DNA of 64,000 nt from Rhizobium sp. P38BS-XIX. Its GTDB lineage: Bacteria > Pseudomonadota > Alphaproteobacteria > Rhizobiales > Rhizobiaceae. A program made the translations under genes and the position numbers. The notes below the pieces were generated by a model. It was not told the origin of the DNA and did no database searches. It worked only from the letters and a program-made list of their open reading frames with translations. The DNA lies in contig NZ_JABAIJ010000005.1 of assembly GCF_012641435.1 (NCBI RefSeq), positions 248,001-312,000 on the forward strand, read 5' to 3'. Shown piece by piece: positions 25,282 to 33,846 of this stretch (its first letter is position 1; every line of letters starts with the position of its first letter).

Positions 25282-25382
25282 GAGCAATTCCAGGAAAAGT
25301 GCGCAGCGGTTTTCCGTCCGGAATTGCGCGGAAACAAAGAGATAGAGCGGTTCGGGGATTCCGTGAAAAGCTGAACCGCTTT
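25282..25382. repeat. rhizobial intergenic repeat, full copy
   Basis: Begins GAGCAATTCCAGGAAAAGTG. GCAATTCC (25284-25291) pairs with GGAATTGC (25320-25327), and AGCGGTTC (25346-25353) with GAACCGCT (25373-25380), so two hairpins are possible. The second ends at the ptsN stop codon and may serve as its transcript end. A shortened copy lies at 14215-14260. Such elements occur widely in Rhizobium intergenic DNA. Confidence 0.75.
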
Positions 25383-25845
25383 AGGCGGCGTTCGATGCCT
25401 GCTCTTCGTTGAGGAATGCATAAATGGCGGAGGCGGAATCTGTGGCCCTCAGCTTGGCGACCAGATCCTGGTCGCGTAGAACGCGGGCAATGCGCGAGAG
25501 CGCCTTCAAATGGTCGGCTCCAGCGCCTTCAGGCGCGAGCAGAAGAAAGACGAGATCGACGGGCTGGTCGTCCAGTGCCTCGAAATCGACGGGCGCTTCC
25601 AGGCGCGCAAAGATGCCCGCGATGGATTTGATGCTGGCAAGCTTGCCATGCGGAATGGCGATGCCGTTGCCGACGCCGGTGGAACCCAGACGCTCGCGCT
25701 GCAGCACGACGTCAAAGATCTCACGCTCCGGCAATCCGGTCAGCTTGGAAGCTTTGGCGGCCAACTCCTGAAGCAATTGTTTTTTGGAATTTGCCCTCAA
25801 GGCGGGGATGATCGCATCTTGGTGTAGCAAATCTGCCAATGCCAT
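25381..25845 (-). CDS. ptsN: PtsN, nitrogen-regulatory EIIA(Ntr) phosphocarrier
   Basis: A 154-residue PTS EIIA type-2 domain. The phosphorylated His lies in GNGIAIPHGKL, and QLLQELAAKASKLTGL is the usual first helix. It receives phosphate from the PTS-Ntr chain and regulates potassium uptake and nitrogen-related processes in rhizobia. It follows rpoN and hpf on the same strand, the conserved order of the rpoN region. Confidence 0.95.
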   Translation of the reverse strand: MALADLLHQDAIIPALRANSKKQLLQELAAKASKLTGLPEREIFDVVLQRERLGSTGVGNGIAIPHGKLASIKSIAGIFARLEAPVDFEALDDQPVDLVFLLLAPEGAGADHLKALSRIARVLRDQDLVAKLRATDSASAIYAFLNEEQASNAA

Positions 25846-25932
25846 TCTCTTTATCCTTCGTGTCGCCGAGAACCGATAACGGGCAAGCGGCGGCCAGGTG
25901 CGTTCCGCACAGCCGCCGCTTATCTTCTATTC

Positions 25933-26508
25933 TCAGCCTTTGATATTGGCTGCGTCTATCCAGCCAATGTTACCGTCCTGACGACGGTAAACGATGTTCA
26001 GGTGGTCATTGCCGGGGCTGCGGAAGAGCAGCAGCGGCTCATCGGTCATATCGAGCGCCATCACGGCGGTCGCGACCGACATGGTCTTCAATTGCTTCGT
26101 GCTTTCAGCAACGATGACCGGCGCGAAATCGTGCGGCACTTCCTCATCGTCATCGGGTACGCCGTCCATGACGGTGTAAGCGACTTCGACGTGGCCGTTT
26201 GCATGATTGCCGGCTTGGTGGTCCTTGAGTTTCCGCTTGTAGCGGCGCAGGCGCTTTTCGATGCGCTCTGACGCGGCGTCGAACGCAAGCTGCGGATCCA
26301 TCGCTTCCCCTGCGGCATGCAGCACGACGCCGCTGTCGAGATGAAGCTTGCAATCAGCCGCAAAGCGCGAGCTGGATTTATGCACCGTTACCTGACCCGA
26401 ATACCCCCCGTCGAAGTATTTGGTCACGGCCATACCGATCTGGTCCTCTATCCGCTGACGGAAGGAGTCACCAATTTCCATATGTTTACCGGAGACACGC
26501 ACACTCAT
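25933..26508 (-). CDS. hpf: ribosome hibernation-promoting factor, long form
   Basis: A 191-residue protein. The N-terminal S30AE/YfiA domain (about 1-105) begins MSVRVSGKHMEIGDSFRQRI, and the C-terminal dimerisation domain (about 130-190) contains PVIVAESTKQLKTMS-like residues and EPLLLFRSPGNDHLNIVYRR. The long form makes 100S ribosome dimers in resting cells. It lies between rpoN and ptsN, a conserved position. Confidence 0.94.
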   Translation of the reverse strand: MSVRVSGKHMEIGDSFRQRIEDQIGMAVTKYFDGGYSGQVTVHKSSSRFAADCKLHLDSGVVLHAAGEAMDPQLAFDAASERIEKRLRRYKRKLKDHQAGNHANGHVEVAYTVMDGVPDDDEEVPHDFAPVIVAESTKQLKTMSVATAVMALDMTDEPLLLFRSPGNDHLNIVYRRQDGNIGWIDAANIKG

Positions 26509-26757
26509 GGAGTTTCCCTTCTTGTAGTGGTTATTGCGCGTACCAGTTTACGCCAAGCCTCAAGCTCATCCAAGCACTTCACGCGGTCAAAGACAAATTG
26601 CGTATATCGACCGCCCTCGGGATGATGGGGATAAGTCTCATGTCGTGCTGTCCTGCAGCGATTGCGGCGGGCTTCTAGCCTTGCCACATTAGAAAGTCAA
26701 CTGGGCCTTAACGGACTGTTAGGAGATCCGCATCTCAGGGTTGAAGAGACTCGACTG

Positions 26758-28314
26758 TCAGAAACCGGCGACTTTTGCCAGTGCGCGCTTCTCGCGCCGA
26801 CGCTGTACGGACGAAGGGATGTTCATCGCCTCGCGATATTTTGCAACCGTTCGGCGAGCAAGCTCGATGCCACCCTTCTTCAGCGTATCGACGATGTCGT
26901 CGTCCGACAGCACTGCATCCGGGCTTTCACCCGAGATCAGCGCACGGATTTTGTGGCGCACAGCCTCGGCGGAATGGCTGTCGCCACCCTCCACGGCGCT
27001 GATCGAAACCGTGAAGAAATATTTTAATTCGAAGAGCCCGCGCGGCGTCAGCATGTACTTATTGGACGTTACCCGGCTGACGGTCGACTCATGCATCTTG
27101 ATCGCATCGGCCACGGTTTTCAGATTGAGCGGCCGCAAATGATCGACGCCATGCATCAGAAAGGCGTCCTGCTGGCGCACGATTTCGCTCGCGACCTTCA
27201 TGATCGTCTTGGCTCGTTGATCGAGGCTTCGGGTCAGCCAGTTGGCGTTTTGCAGGCACTCCGACAGAAACGCGTGGTCCTGGCTGGTCTTGGAGACGGA
27301 GGCGAAATAGGTTTGGCTCACCAGCACACGGGGAAGCGCATCCGGATTGAGCTCCACCAGCCAGCTGCCGTCGGACGACGGACGAACCACGATGTCGGGC
27401 ATGATCGCTTCGGAAACACTGGTTTCGAAGGCGCTGCCGGGCTTCGGGTTGAGCTGGCGAATTTCCGCCATCATGTCGAGCAGGTCTTCCTCATCGACGC
27501 CGCAGAGCCGCTTCAGCGTTGCGAAGTCGCGGCGTGCAAGAAGGTCGAGATTTCCGATCAGCCGCTCCATCGCAGGATCGAAGCGATCCTTCTGGCGAAG
27601 CTGGATTTCCAGGCATTCGCTGAGAGAGCGGGCGAAAACACCTGGCGGATCAAGCAGCTGCAAGGCCGCAAGGACACGCTCTATCTCGCCGATACCCGAA
27701 CCGAGGCGGTCCGCCGTCTCGCTCAGATCGGATCGCAAATAACCGGCCTCATCGAGCTGGTCGACCAGATGCTGTGCGATCAGCCGATCACCGATGGCGG
27801 GCAGAGTAAAGGGGATCTGTTCGTTGAGGTGATCGCGCAGTGATGTCTGGCCTGCAACGAAATCGTCGAGATCGTAGCTTTCGCCGGCTTCTCCGCCGGG
27901 CATGGATTTCCATTGGCTGAGCAGTTCCGGCGCGTCGGCGCGCTGGGGACTGGTATCGTCCGAGAAGACATTGTCGAAATTGGTGTCGAGTTCGTTGCTC
28001 AGCCTGTCGGCATGGCCCGTATTGTCACTCTCGTACCAGTCGCTTTGAAGATCGCCGCCACTCTCGAAGCCATCGTCACCGCGCGCATCCCCTGCCGCTT
28101 CGAAGGATTCGTCCTTGCCGTCACGATCGCCATAGCTGCCTACATCCTCGTCATTTGACGCAAATTCCAGCAGCGGGTTCTTTTCGACTTCCTGGGAAAT
28201 GAACTGGGTAAGCTCGAAATGGGTCATCTGCAGCAACTGAATCGACTGCATCAGTTGCGGTGTCATCACCAGGCTTTGGCTTTGGCGCAGGAAAAGATTG
28301 GCCGATAGTGCCAT
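26758..28314 (-). CDS. rpoN: RNA polymerase sigma-54 factor
   Basis: A 518-residue sigma factor for nitrogen, C4-dicarboxylate and symbiosis genes. Region I is Gln/Leu-rich (MTPQLMQSIQLLQMTHFELT), followed by the acidic region II (about 55-120). The core-binding region III contains LDEAGYLRSDLSETA. The C-terminal DNA-binding part includes HESTVSRVTSNKYMLTPRG and the RpoN box ARRTVAKYREAMNIPSS. It lies between lptB and hpf, the usual order. Confidence 0.98.
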   Translation of the reverse strand: MALSANLFLRQSQSLVMTPQLMQSIQLLQMTHFELTQFISQEVEKNPLLEFASNDEDVGSYGDRDGKDESFEAAGDARGDDGFESGGDLQSDWYESDNTGHADRLSNELDTNFDNVFSDDTSPQRADAPELLSQWKSMPGGEAGESYDLDDFVAGQTSLRDHLNEQIPFTLPAIGDRLIAQHLVDQLDEAGYLRSDLSETADRLGSGIGEIERVLAALQLLDPPGVFARSLSECLEIQLRQKDRFDPAMERLIGNLDLLARRDFATLKRLCGVDEEDLLDMMAEIRQLNPKPGSAFETSVSEAIMPDIVVRPSSDGSWLVELNPDALPRVLVSQTYFASVSKTSQDHAFLSECLQNANWLTRSLDQRAKTIMKVASEIVRQQDAFLMHGVDHLRPLNLKTVADAIKMHESTVSRVTSNKYMLTPRGLFELKYFFTVSISAVEGGDSHSAEAVRHKIRALISGESPDAVLSDDDIVDTLKKGGIELARRTVAKYREAMNIPSSVQRRREKRALAKVAGF

Positions 28315-28509
28315 GGTGGACGCGGGACTCCCCTTGAACTCCTCGGGATCTCGCGTTCTCAGTCACTAAAATCTTCGCGAAATTCCAATTGGCCCAAAAA
28401 TTGCTTTTTTATAAGATTTGGTCAAGCGGAACTATGGTGGGAAGGTAAATTTCCGCCATCCGGCGGATTGCGCCAAATATTAAAGTCTACCCGGTTCGAA
28501 TTTCAGCCT

Positions 28510-29322
28510 TTAGAGGCTGAAATTGTCGCCGAGATAGAGCTTGCGAACTTCCGGATTGCTGACGATATCGTTGGCTCTGCCATGGGTCAGCACTTCGCCC
28601 GCGTGGATAATGTAGGCGCGGTCGATGAGGCCCAGTGTTTCGCGAACGTTATGGTCGGTGATCAGAACACCGATGCCGCGTGCCGTCAGGTGATGGACGA
28701 GGTTCTGAATGTCGGCAACCGAGATCGGGTCAACACCCGCGAAAGGCTCGTCGAGCAGCATGAAGGTCGGGTCGGTCGCCAATGCGCGGGCGATTTCGAG
28801 GCGTCGGCGTTCGCCGCCCGAAAGCGCGATCGCCGGCACCGTGCGCAGATTGCGAATGTGGAATTCCTCCAGCAATTCGTCGATCTTGCGCTCGCGCTTG
28901 GTCTTGTCCTTTTCATGGACTTCGAGCACGGCGCGAATGTTCTGCTCCACCGTCAGGCCGCGAAAAATCGAGGCTTCCTGCGGCAGATAGCCGACGCCGA
29001 GCCGCGCGCGGCGGTACATCGGCATCGTCGTGACGTTGTTGCCGTCGATCTCGATCGTACCTTCGTCAACCGGCACCAGCCCGGTAATCATGTAGAAACA
29101 GGTCGTCTTGCCTGCGCCGTTCGGCCCAAGCAGACCAACCGCTTCACCGCGGCGAACGACGAGCGAGACGCCGTTGACGACGCGGCGTCTGCCGTAGGTC
29201 TTGGTGAGGCCGCGCGCGATCAGGGTGCCCTGATAGCGCGCCTTATCCGCGGCCGGTGAGCCGGATGTAGCGGAAGACGGCCCGGGCAAGCCGGGAATGG
29301 TGGTGGTTGTCGATGTCGTCAC
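28510..29322 (-). CDS. lptB: LptB, ABC-transporter ATPase for lipopolysaccharide export
   Basis: A protein of about 270 residues and a classic ABC ATPase. It has Walker A GLLGPNGAGKTTCFYMITG, Q-loop GYLPQEASIFRGLTV, signature LSGGERRRLEIARAL, Walker B FMLLDEPFAGVDPIS and switch His LITDHNVRE. With LptF/LptG, LptC and LptA it extracts LPS from the inner membrane. The start is uncertain: GTG 29322, 13 bases after the lptA stop, is chosen, giving a Ser/Thr-rich N-terminal extension of about 35 residues before the ATPase. A frame back to 29415 would overlap lptA. Confidence 0.93.
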   Translation of the reverse strand: MTTSTTTTIPGLPGPSSATSGSPAADKARYQGTLIARGLTKTYGRRRVVNGVSLVVRRGEAVGLLGPNGAGKTTCFYMITGLVPVDEGTIEIDGNNVTTMPMYRRARLGVGYLPQEASIFRGLTVEQNIRAVLEVHEKDKTKRERKIDELLEEFHIRNLRTVPAIALSGGERRRLEIARALATDPTFMLLDEPFAGVDPISVADIQNLVHHLTARGIGVLITDHNVRETLGLIDRAYIIHAGEVLTHGRANDIVSNPEVRKLYLGDNFSL

Positions 29323-29335
29323 GAGGGGGCCGGTA

Positions 29336-29995
29336 TCAGTTTTTCTTTTGTTGTTGCTGCTGCACTTGCTGCGACTTCGGATCGAGCTGGATCTGGACGC
29401 GCCCCCCACATGCATCCAGCTGCGCCTCGCCCGTCGCCATGTGCACGGTGAGCTTGCAACCGGTGAAGACGTTCGGGCCGTCCGTCAGCACCACCTTCTT
29501 GCCGTTCAGGATGGCAAGCTGGTTGGTCATGTCGAAGGAGCCGTCGTCGGCGGTTGCCGTCTGCGTTCCCGAAACGAGGTAGACGCGGTCGGAAACCAGA
29601 ATGTGGTCGATATTGGCATTGCCCGAGACAAGCGACTCGTTCTGCGCCTTGGCAGCCTTGGCCACCGGGTTTTCCTCAGCCGGCTTTGCAGCATCGCCAG
29701 CCTGCTTCTTTTTATAGAAGACAGTCATCTTGCCGGCCTGCATGGTCGTGGTGCCCTGGACAACCTTGACGTTGCCTGTGAACACGGCCTGGCTTTCCTG
29801 GTCGTGGATTTCCAGCTTGTCGCTTTCGATCTGGATCGGCTGATCCTGGGAAAGGGTCAGGCCCGTCATCTTGCTTGTCGTCGTCTGAGCGTATGCTCCG
29901 ACAGCCGACATAAGAGCAATTGCGCTGAAAGCACAGAGAAGACCGGCCTTACGCCGGCTGGACTTAAAAATTGAATGTGGCCAATCGTTTATCAT
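29336..29995 (-). CDS. lptA: LptA/OstA-family periplasmic LPS transport protein
   Basis: A 219-residue secreted protein. A signal peptide is seen with a basic N-terminus and hydrophobic stretch AGLLCAFSAIALMSAVGAYA, cleaved near AYA-Q. The OstA beta-jellyroll follows with PIQIESDKLEIHDQESQAVF, GNVKVVQGTTTMQAGKM and RVYLVSGTQTATADDG. The protein ends in a Gln/Lys-rich tail. It forms the periplasmic bridge for LPS. It overlaps lptC by ATGA, so lptC-lptA-lptB are one operon. Confidence 0.92.
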   Translation of the reverse strand: MINDWPHSIFKSSRRKAGLLCAFSAIALMSAVGAYAQTTTSKMTGLTLSQDQPIQIESDKLEIHDQESQAVFTGNVKVVQGTTTMQAGKMTVFYKKKQAGDAAKPAEENPVAKAAKAQNESLVSGNANIDHILVSDRVYLVSGTQTATADDGSFDMTNQLAILNGKKVVLTDGPNVFTGCKLTVHMATGEAQLDACGGRVQIQLDPKSQQVQQQQQKKN

Positions 29996-30678
29996 GAACC
30001 GCCCGGCTTCTTTTCGCTAGCTGAATTGTGAAGAGCGGACGGTTCGATATGCACTTGAACCTGTCCGTCGAGTTCGATTACGCTACCCTTATCCGTCATC
30101 TTGAGCGAACGCGCAACAACCGACATACCGCCTCGCTGGATTGCAACCTGATCCTGGCTGGACAGGTCGCCTTTCTTGACGTCCAGGAAGGCAGTCTTGA
30201 ACTCGGCACGCAGGCCATTGTCCATGACGATGGTGAAAGGCTCGGTCAGTTTCAGCGTGTCGGCCTGGCGATCGAAATCCGCGCTCTGGGCCGTCACGTG
30301 GGCGATCACGTCAGTATTGACCGGCATGGATGCCTTGATGGTCTTGAGCGTGATCATGTTCGGGTTCTTGATGTCCTGCAGCGCCTTTTCCGCGAGCAGG
30401 GAGTAATTGATGCCGTCCTTGTTGCGACCGGAGATCGCAGGGCGCTCCATCACGACCTTGCCGTCCTCGATCTTGGCGCCTTCGATCTGGATTTCGGCCG
30501 GCATATAGGCACGCACCAGAGAGACGGCGATGAAGATGAGCGAAACGATCATGGCCGCTAACGGCAATATGATCTTGAGCCTTCGCACCCGGGAGGAGTG
30601 GAAGGTTGCGGCCTTGTAGGCGTTTTTCTCCGGCAATGAGCGGATCGTATCGCCTGGGGTCTCGATCGTATTGAGCAT
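29992..30678 (-). CDS. lptC: LptC, LPS export periplasmic/membrane protein
   Basis: A 228-residue protein with one N-terminal membrane helix (about residues 36-58, IILPLAAMIVSLIFIAVSLV) and a periplasmic OstA-like domain. It links LptBFG to LptA. ATG 30678 (MLNTIETPGDTIR) is chosen; the in-frame start at 30717 adds 13 residues. It is the first gene of lptC-lptA-lptB. Confidence 0.88.
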   Translation of the reverse strand: MLNTIETPGDTIRSLPEKNAYKAATFHSSRVRRLKIILPLAAMIVSLIFIAVSLVRAYMPAEIQIEGAKIEDGKVVMERPAISGRNKDGINYSLLAEKALQDIKNPNMITLKTIKASMPVNTDVIAHVTAQSADFDRQADTLKLTEPFTIVMDNGLRAEFKTAFLDVKKGDLSSQDQVAIQRGGMSVVARSLKMTDKGSVIELDGQVQVHIEPSALHNSASEKKPGGS

Positions 30679-31004
30679 GCAACAGGTCCGTCGTTGGTCT
30701 GATCCGGAAAACCGCATTCACGCCATGCGGGGCTGTTTCAAAAGCCCATCGGATCGTTTCGCATTATTGCATAGGCTTGCCAATATGGATTTTTTTCCGA
30801 AGCCAAGGAATTTTGGCAGAAAAATATGCCATAAGCCGGTTTCACCCGATGAGGCGATGCCCTATCTGGTAGTCTTGCAGAGCGACCTTCCGCCGACGAC
30901 ATCGAAGACGGGGACAGTTTTTCTCTGAGGATTGTGCCGGTTTCAAGGTCTGATACATCCAATTCAACGCGCATTCAATTTGTTGCAGGGAGAAATAAGG
31001 CGTG
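30679..31004. other. intergenic region between lptC and sppA
   Basis: About 325 bases separating two divergent genes, with AT-rich stretches around 30785-30835. Promoters for both genes must lie here, but none matches a consensus well. Short frames on both strands show no family resemblance. In several relatives other genes occupy this place; I see no remnant. Confidence 0.5.
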
Positions 31005-31961
31005 ATGGACAGTTCTGCAATCGCGGATCGGCGACAATTACGCCGCAAGCTCGGTTTCTGGCGCATTATTGCTGTTTTGCTACTCGTAGCACTCGGTTTT
31101 GCGCTTTATCGCTTTGTCGCCGGCGATCTGCCTGACGCCCGCGGCCCGCAAATCGCCCGCGTCAAGATTTCCGGCCTGATCCAGGACGATCCGGAACTGC
31201 TGGAGCGCCTGAAGAAGATTCGCGACAACGATCAGGTCAAGGCGCTGATCGTTTCCATTTCCTCGACGGGCGGCACGACTTATGGCGGCGAGCGCATCTT
31301 CAAGGCGATTCGTGCCGTTGCTGCCAAAAAGCCGGTGGTGTCGGATATTCGCACCGTTGCGGCCTCGGCCGGCTATATGATCGCCACGGCCGGCGATACC
31401 ATCGTGGCCGGCGATACGTCGATCACCGGGTCGATCGGCGTGATTTTCCAGTATCCGCAGGTCAAGGATCTGCTCGATAAGGTCGGCGTTTCTCTCGACG
31501 AGATTAAATCGGCGCCGCTGAAGGCCGAGCCTTCTCCGTTCCATCCCGCCAGCGAAGACGCCAAGAACATGATCCGCAACATGGTCATGGACAGCTATGC
31601 CTGGTTCGTCGATCTCGTTGCCGACCGCCGCAAGCTGCCGCGCGATCAGGTGTTGAAGCTTGCCGACGGCAGCATCTTCACGGGTCGCCAGGCGCTCCAG
31701 AACAAGCTGATCGATACGCTTGGCGGCGAAGATGAAATTCTGGCTTATCTTGAAACACGCAAGGTCAACAAAGACCTGCCAGTCGTCGATTGGAAGCCGG
31801 AAGACAAAACCTCGTCCTTCTTCTGGCCGGGCGCTGCTTCTTGGTTGCTAAATCGGCTTGGTTATGCTGATTTTACGGCGGGAGACGGTCTTCAGAAAAT
31901 TATGACTGATAAGTTGTTTCTTGACGGCCTGCTTTCTGTTTGGCAGGGTGCGGCCAACTGA
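31005..31961 (+). CDS. sppA: SppA-type signal peptide peptidase (S49 family)
   Basis: A 318-residue membrane-anchored serine protease. One N-terminal helix (about 17-38, RIIAVLLLVALGFALYRFV) is followed by the S49 domain. The nucleophile Ser is in TVAASAGYMIAT and the Lys general base is in LKAEPSPFHPASEDAK. The short, single-domain form oligomerises to make a full active site. It degrades cleaved signal peptides and membrane fragments. ATG 31005 is chosen over GTG 31002, only one codon longer. ihfB follows after 26 bases. Confidence 0.92.
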   Translation: MDSSAIADRRQLRRKLGFWRIIAVLLLVALGFALYRFVAGDLPDARGPQIARVKISGLIQDDPELLERLKKIRDNDQVKALIVSISSTGGTTYGGERIFKAIRAVAAKKPVVSDIRTVAASAGYMIATAGDTIVAGDTSITGSIGVIFQYPQVKDLLDKVGVSLDEIKSAPLKAEPSPFHPASEDAKNMIRNMVMDSYAWFVDLVADRRKLPRDQVLKLADGSIFTGRQALQNKLIDTLGGEDEILAYLETRKVNKDLPVVDWKPEDKTSSFFWPGAASWLLNRLGYADFTAGDGLQKIMTDKLFLDGLLSVWQGAAN

Positions 31962-31987
31962 TAAATCAATGATTTAAGGGGGTAACC

Positions 31988-32296
31988 GTGATCAAGTCGG
32001 AATTGGTGCAGATAGTTGCCGCCCGCAACCCGCATCTCTATCACCGCGACGTCGAAAATATCGTCAACGCTGTCCTCGATGAGATCACCGATGCGCTCGC
32101 TGCCGGAAACCGCGTCGAACTTCGCGGTTTTGGCGCTTTCTCCGTCAAGAACCGCCCGTCGCGTTCCGGCCGCAACCCGCGCACCGGCGATACGGTCTTC
32201 GTCGAGGAAAAGTGGGTTCCCTTTTTCAAGACCGGCAAGGAGCTGCGCGAGCGCTTGAATCCAGGCGCCGGCGACGAAGAAGACGACGATAATTGA
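31988..32296 (+). CDS. ihfB: integration host factor beta subunit
   Basis: A 102-residue DNA-bending protein that pairs with IHF-alpha. It begins MIKSELVQIVAARNPHLYHR and contains the beta-arm consensus VELRGFGAFSVKNRPSRSG and GRNPRTGDTV. The C-terminus is acidic (GDEEDDD). The start codon is GTG 31988. It lies downstream of sppA, the same order as in other Rhizobiales. Confidence 0.95.
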   Translation: MIKSELVQIVAARNPHLYHRDVENIVNAVLDEITDALAAGNRVELRGFGAFSVKNRPSRSGRNPRTGDTVFVEEKWVPFFKTGKELRERLNPGAGDEEDDDN

Positions 32297-32451
32297 TCCA
32301 TAGATCTGGATCAATTTTTTCCAGGATCTCCCTTCGGACATGATTGTGCCGCGACGCAGTGGCACTTGAATTCAGCCGCCTCTTTCCTATTCTGCGGCTG
32401 AAGGCAGCCTAAGTGCGATGCACGCAGAGCTGCGAATAAAGGAGCTGCGCA

Positions 32452-32796
32452 ATGGCCAAGAAGATCATCAATCTGCTGATATTGCTGCCGCTCGGCATCA
32501 TTCTGATCGTATTCTGCGTTGCCAACCGCCAGTCGGTGACGCTCGCCCTCAATCCTTTCCGGCCGGACGATCAGGTGCTGTCCCTGAATGCGCCGCTTTT
32601 CGTTCTGGTGTTTGTCGCGTTGATCCTCGGCATGCTCGTAGGGGCTGCGGTGACCTGGTTCAATCAGGGCAAGCATCGCAAGCGTGCGCGCAATCAGTCG
32701 CGGGAGGCCGTTCGCTGGCAGGCCGAAGCCGATAAGCATCGCACCCGTGCGGAAGAGATCGCCGGCCAGCTCCCCTCCCAGCTGCCTTCAAAGTGA
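32452..32796 (+). CDS. LapA (DUF1049) domain membrane protein
   Basis: A 114-residue protein with two membrane helices, about residues 5-24 (NLLILLPLGIILIVFCVANR) and 47-68 (APLFVLVFVALILGMLVGAA), then a basic coiled tail. This is the LapA/YciS topology; in E. coli LapA works with LapB in LPS assembly control. No lapB gene is adjacent. A 9-base inverted repeat TTCAGCCGC/GCGGCTGAA (32371-32402) precedes it, without a T tail. AAGGAG lies before the ATG. Confidence 0.85.
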   Translation: MAKKIINLLILLPLGIILIVFCVANRQSVTLALNPFRPDDQVLSLNAPLFVLVFVALILGMLVGAAVTWFNQGKHRKRARNQSREAVRWQAEADKHRTRAEEIAGQLPSQLPSK

Positions 32797-33246
32797 ATTG
32801 GCTTTACGAAGCCGCATCTCTCTATAATCGCCTTCCGGCGATGCGCCGTCGCCGATAATGTCGAAGCCGTGGTTTTGATAGAACGCGATCGCGCGCGTGT
32901 TTTTCACCAGGCATTTCAGCCGATACCGACGCTCGGGCCATTCCGGCAGACCGGTGAGGAGTGCCTTGCCGGCACCGCGCCCCTGGAAATCAGGCGATAT
33001 ATAAAGCATGTGGATGAAATCGTCCGGCTCCCAGACCGCCGCAAACCCGGCGATGGCGCCGTTGGCGTTTTCGCAGACGAACAGACGCTCGCCGTTCGAA
33101 TGAACGGCGAAATCCTCGAGCGTGAAATGGCTGGGATCGACCCATAGGAATGTCTCGCGACGGACGTGGAGATAGATCTCTGCAAGAGTGTCCAGGTCTT
33201 GTTCGCGTGCGGGCCGGATGGCCCAGGTATCAGAATTCGATGTCAT
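32788..33246 (-). CDS. GNAT-family N-acetyltransferase
   Basis: A 152-residue GNAT protein. The acetyl-CoA-binding motif A is in LYISPDFQGRGAGKALLTGL and the C-terminal strand in FYQNHGFDIIGDGAS. Motif C/D residues RPAREQDLDTLAEIY open the domain. It converges with the LapA-like gene, overlapping its end by 9 bases. The substrate is unknown. Confidence 0.86.
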   Translation of the reverse strand: MTSNSDTWAIRPAREQDLDTLAEIYLHVRRETFLWVDPSHFTLEDFAVHSNGERLFVCENANGAIAGFAAVWEPDDFIHMLYISPDFQGRGAGKALLTGLPEWPERRYRLKCLVKNTRAIAFYQNHGFDIIGDGASPEGDYREMRLRKANSL

Positions 33247-33281
33247 GCTTCGCTATATAGGATGGCTTGGACGTGCGGCAA

Positions 33282-33734
33282 TCAGGCGGTGGCTTGGCCG
33301 TTGATGGCTGCGGTCAGATCGGAGAAAAACTGCTGAGCCAGTTTCTTGGCGCTGGAATCGACCAGCCGCGAGCCGAGCTGCGCGATCTTGCCGCCGACCT
33401 GCGCCTTCGCTTCATATTGCAGGATCGTTTCGTTGCCGTCTTCCCTGAGCACGACATCGGCGCCGCCCTTGGCAAAGCCGGCAATCCCGCCCTTTCCTTC
33501 GCCCGATATGGTGTAGCTCTCCGGCGCGTTGATGTTGGTAAGCTTGACGTCGCCATTGAACGAGGCGGACACCGGACCGATCTTCAGCTTCACGGTCGCG
33601 GTCAGTTCCGTCGGCGAGACCCATTCCAGGCTTTGACAGCCGGGAATGCACTGCTTGAGGATTTCGGGATTGTTCAGCGCGGCCCACACTGCGTCCCTGG
33701 GTGCCGCGATCCGTTCTTCGCCGGTCATGTCCAT
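33282..33734 (-). CDS. CoxG-like SRPBCC protein
   Basis: A 150-residue protein of the carbon monoxide dehydrogenase subunit G (CoxG) family: DMTGEERIAAPRDAVWAAL, CIPGCQSLEWVSPTE, and the tail LAQQFFSDLTAAI. ATG 33734 has GGGAGG seven bases before it. CoxG recruits the CODH to the membrane, but no coxMSL genes are near. This is an orphan, and its role is unknown; many such orphans exist in alphaproteobacteria. Confidence 0.85.
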   Translation of the reverse strand: MDMTGEERIAAPRDAVWAALNNPEILKQCIPGCQSLEWVSPTELTATVKLKIGPVSASFNGDVKLTNINAPESYTISGEGKGGIAGFAKGGADVVLREDGNETILQYEAKAQVGGKIAQLGSRLVDSSAKKLAQQFFSDLTAAINGQATA

Positions 33735-33846
33735 GCGCAATCCTCCCAATGTCACATTTTGTGCATGGATCATCGCAGATCGGAAAGCGCTTTGCCAAGT
33801 GGCGGCCAGATGCTATTTGCACGCTCATATCAATTTTGAGACAAGC

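Noticed and set aside
32360..32390. Sigma-54 promoter (TGGCAC present) before the LapA-like gene
   Set aside because: The -12 element TTGC(A/T) is not at the required spacing.
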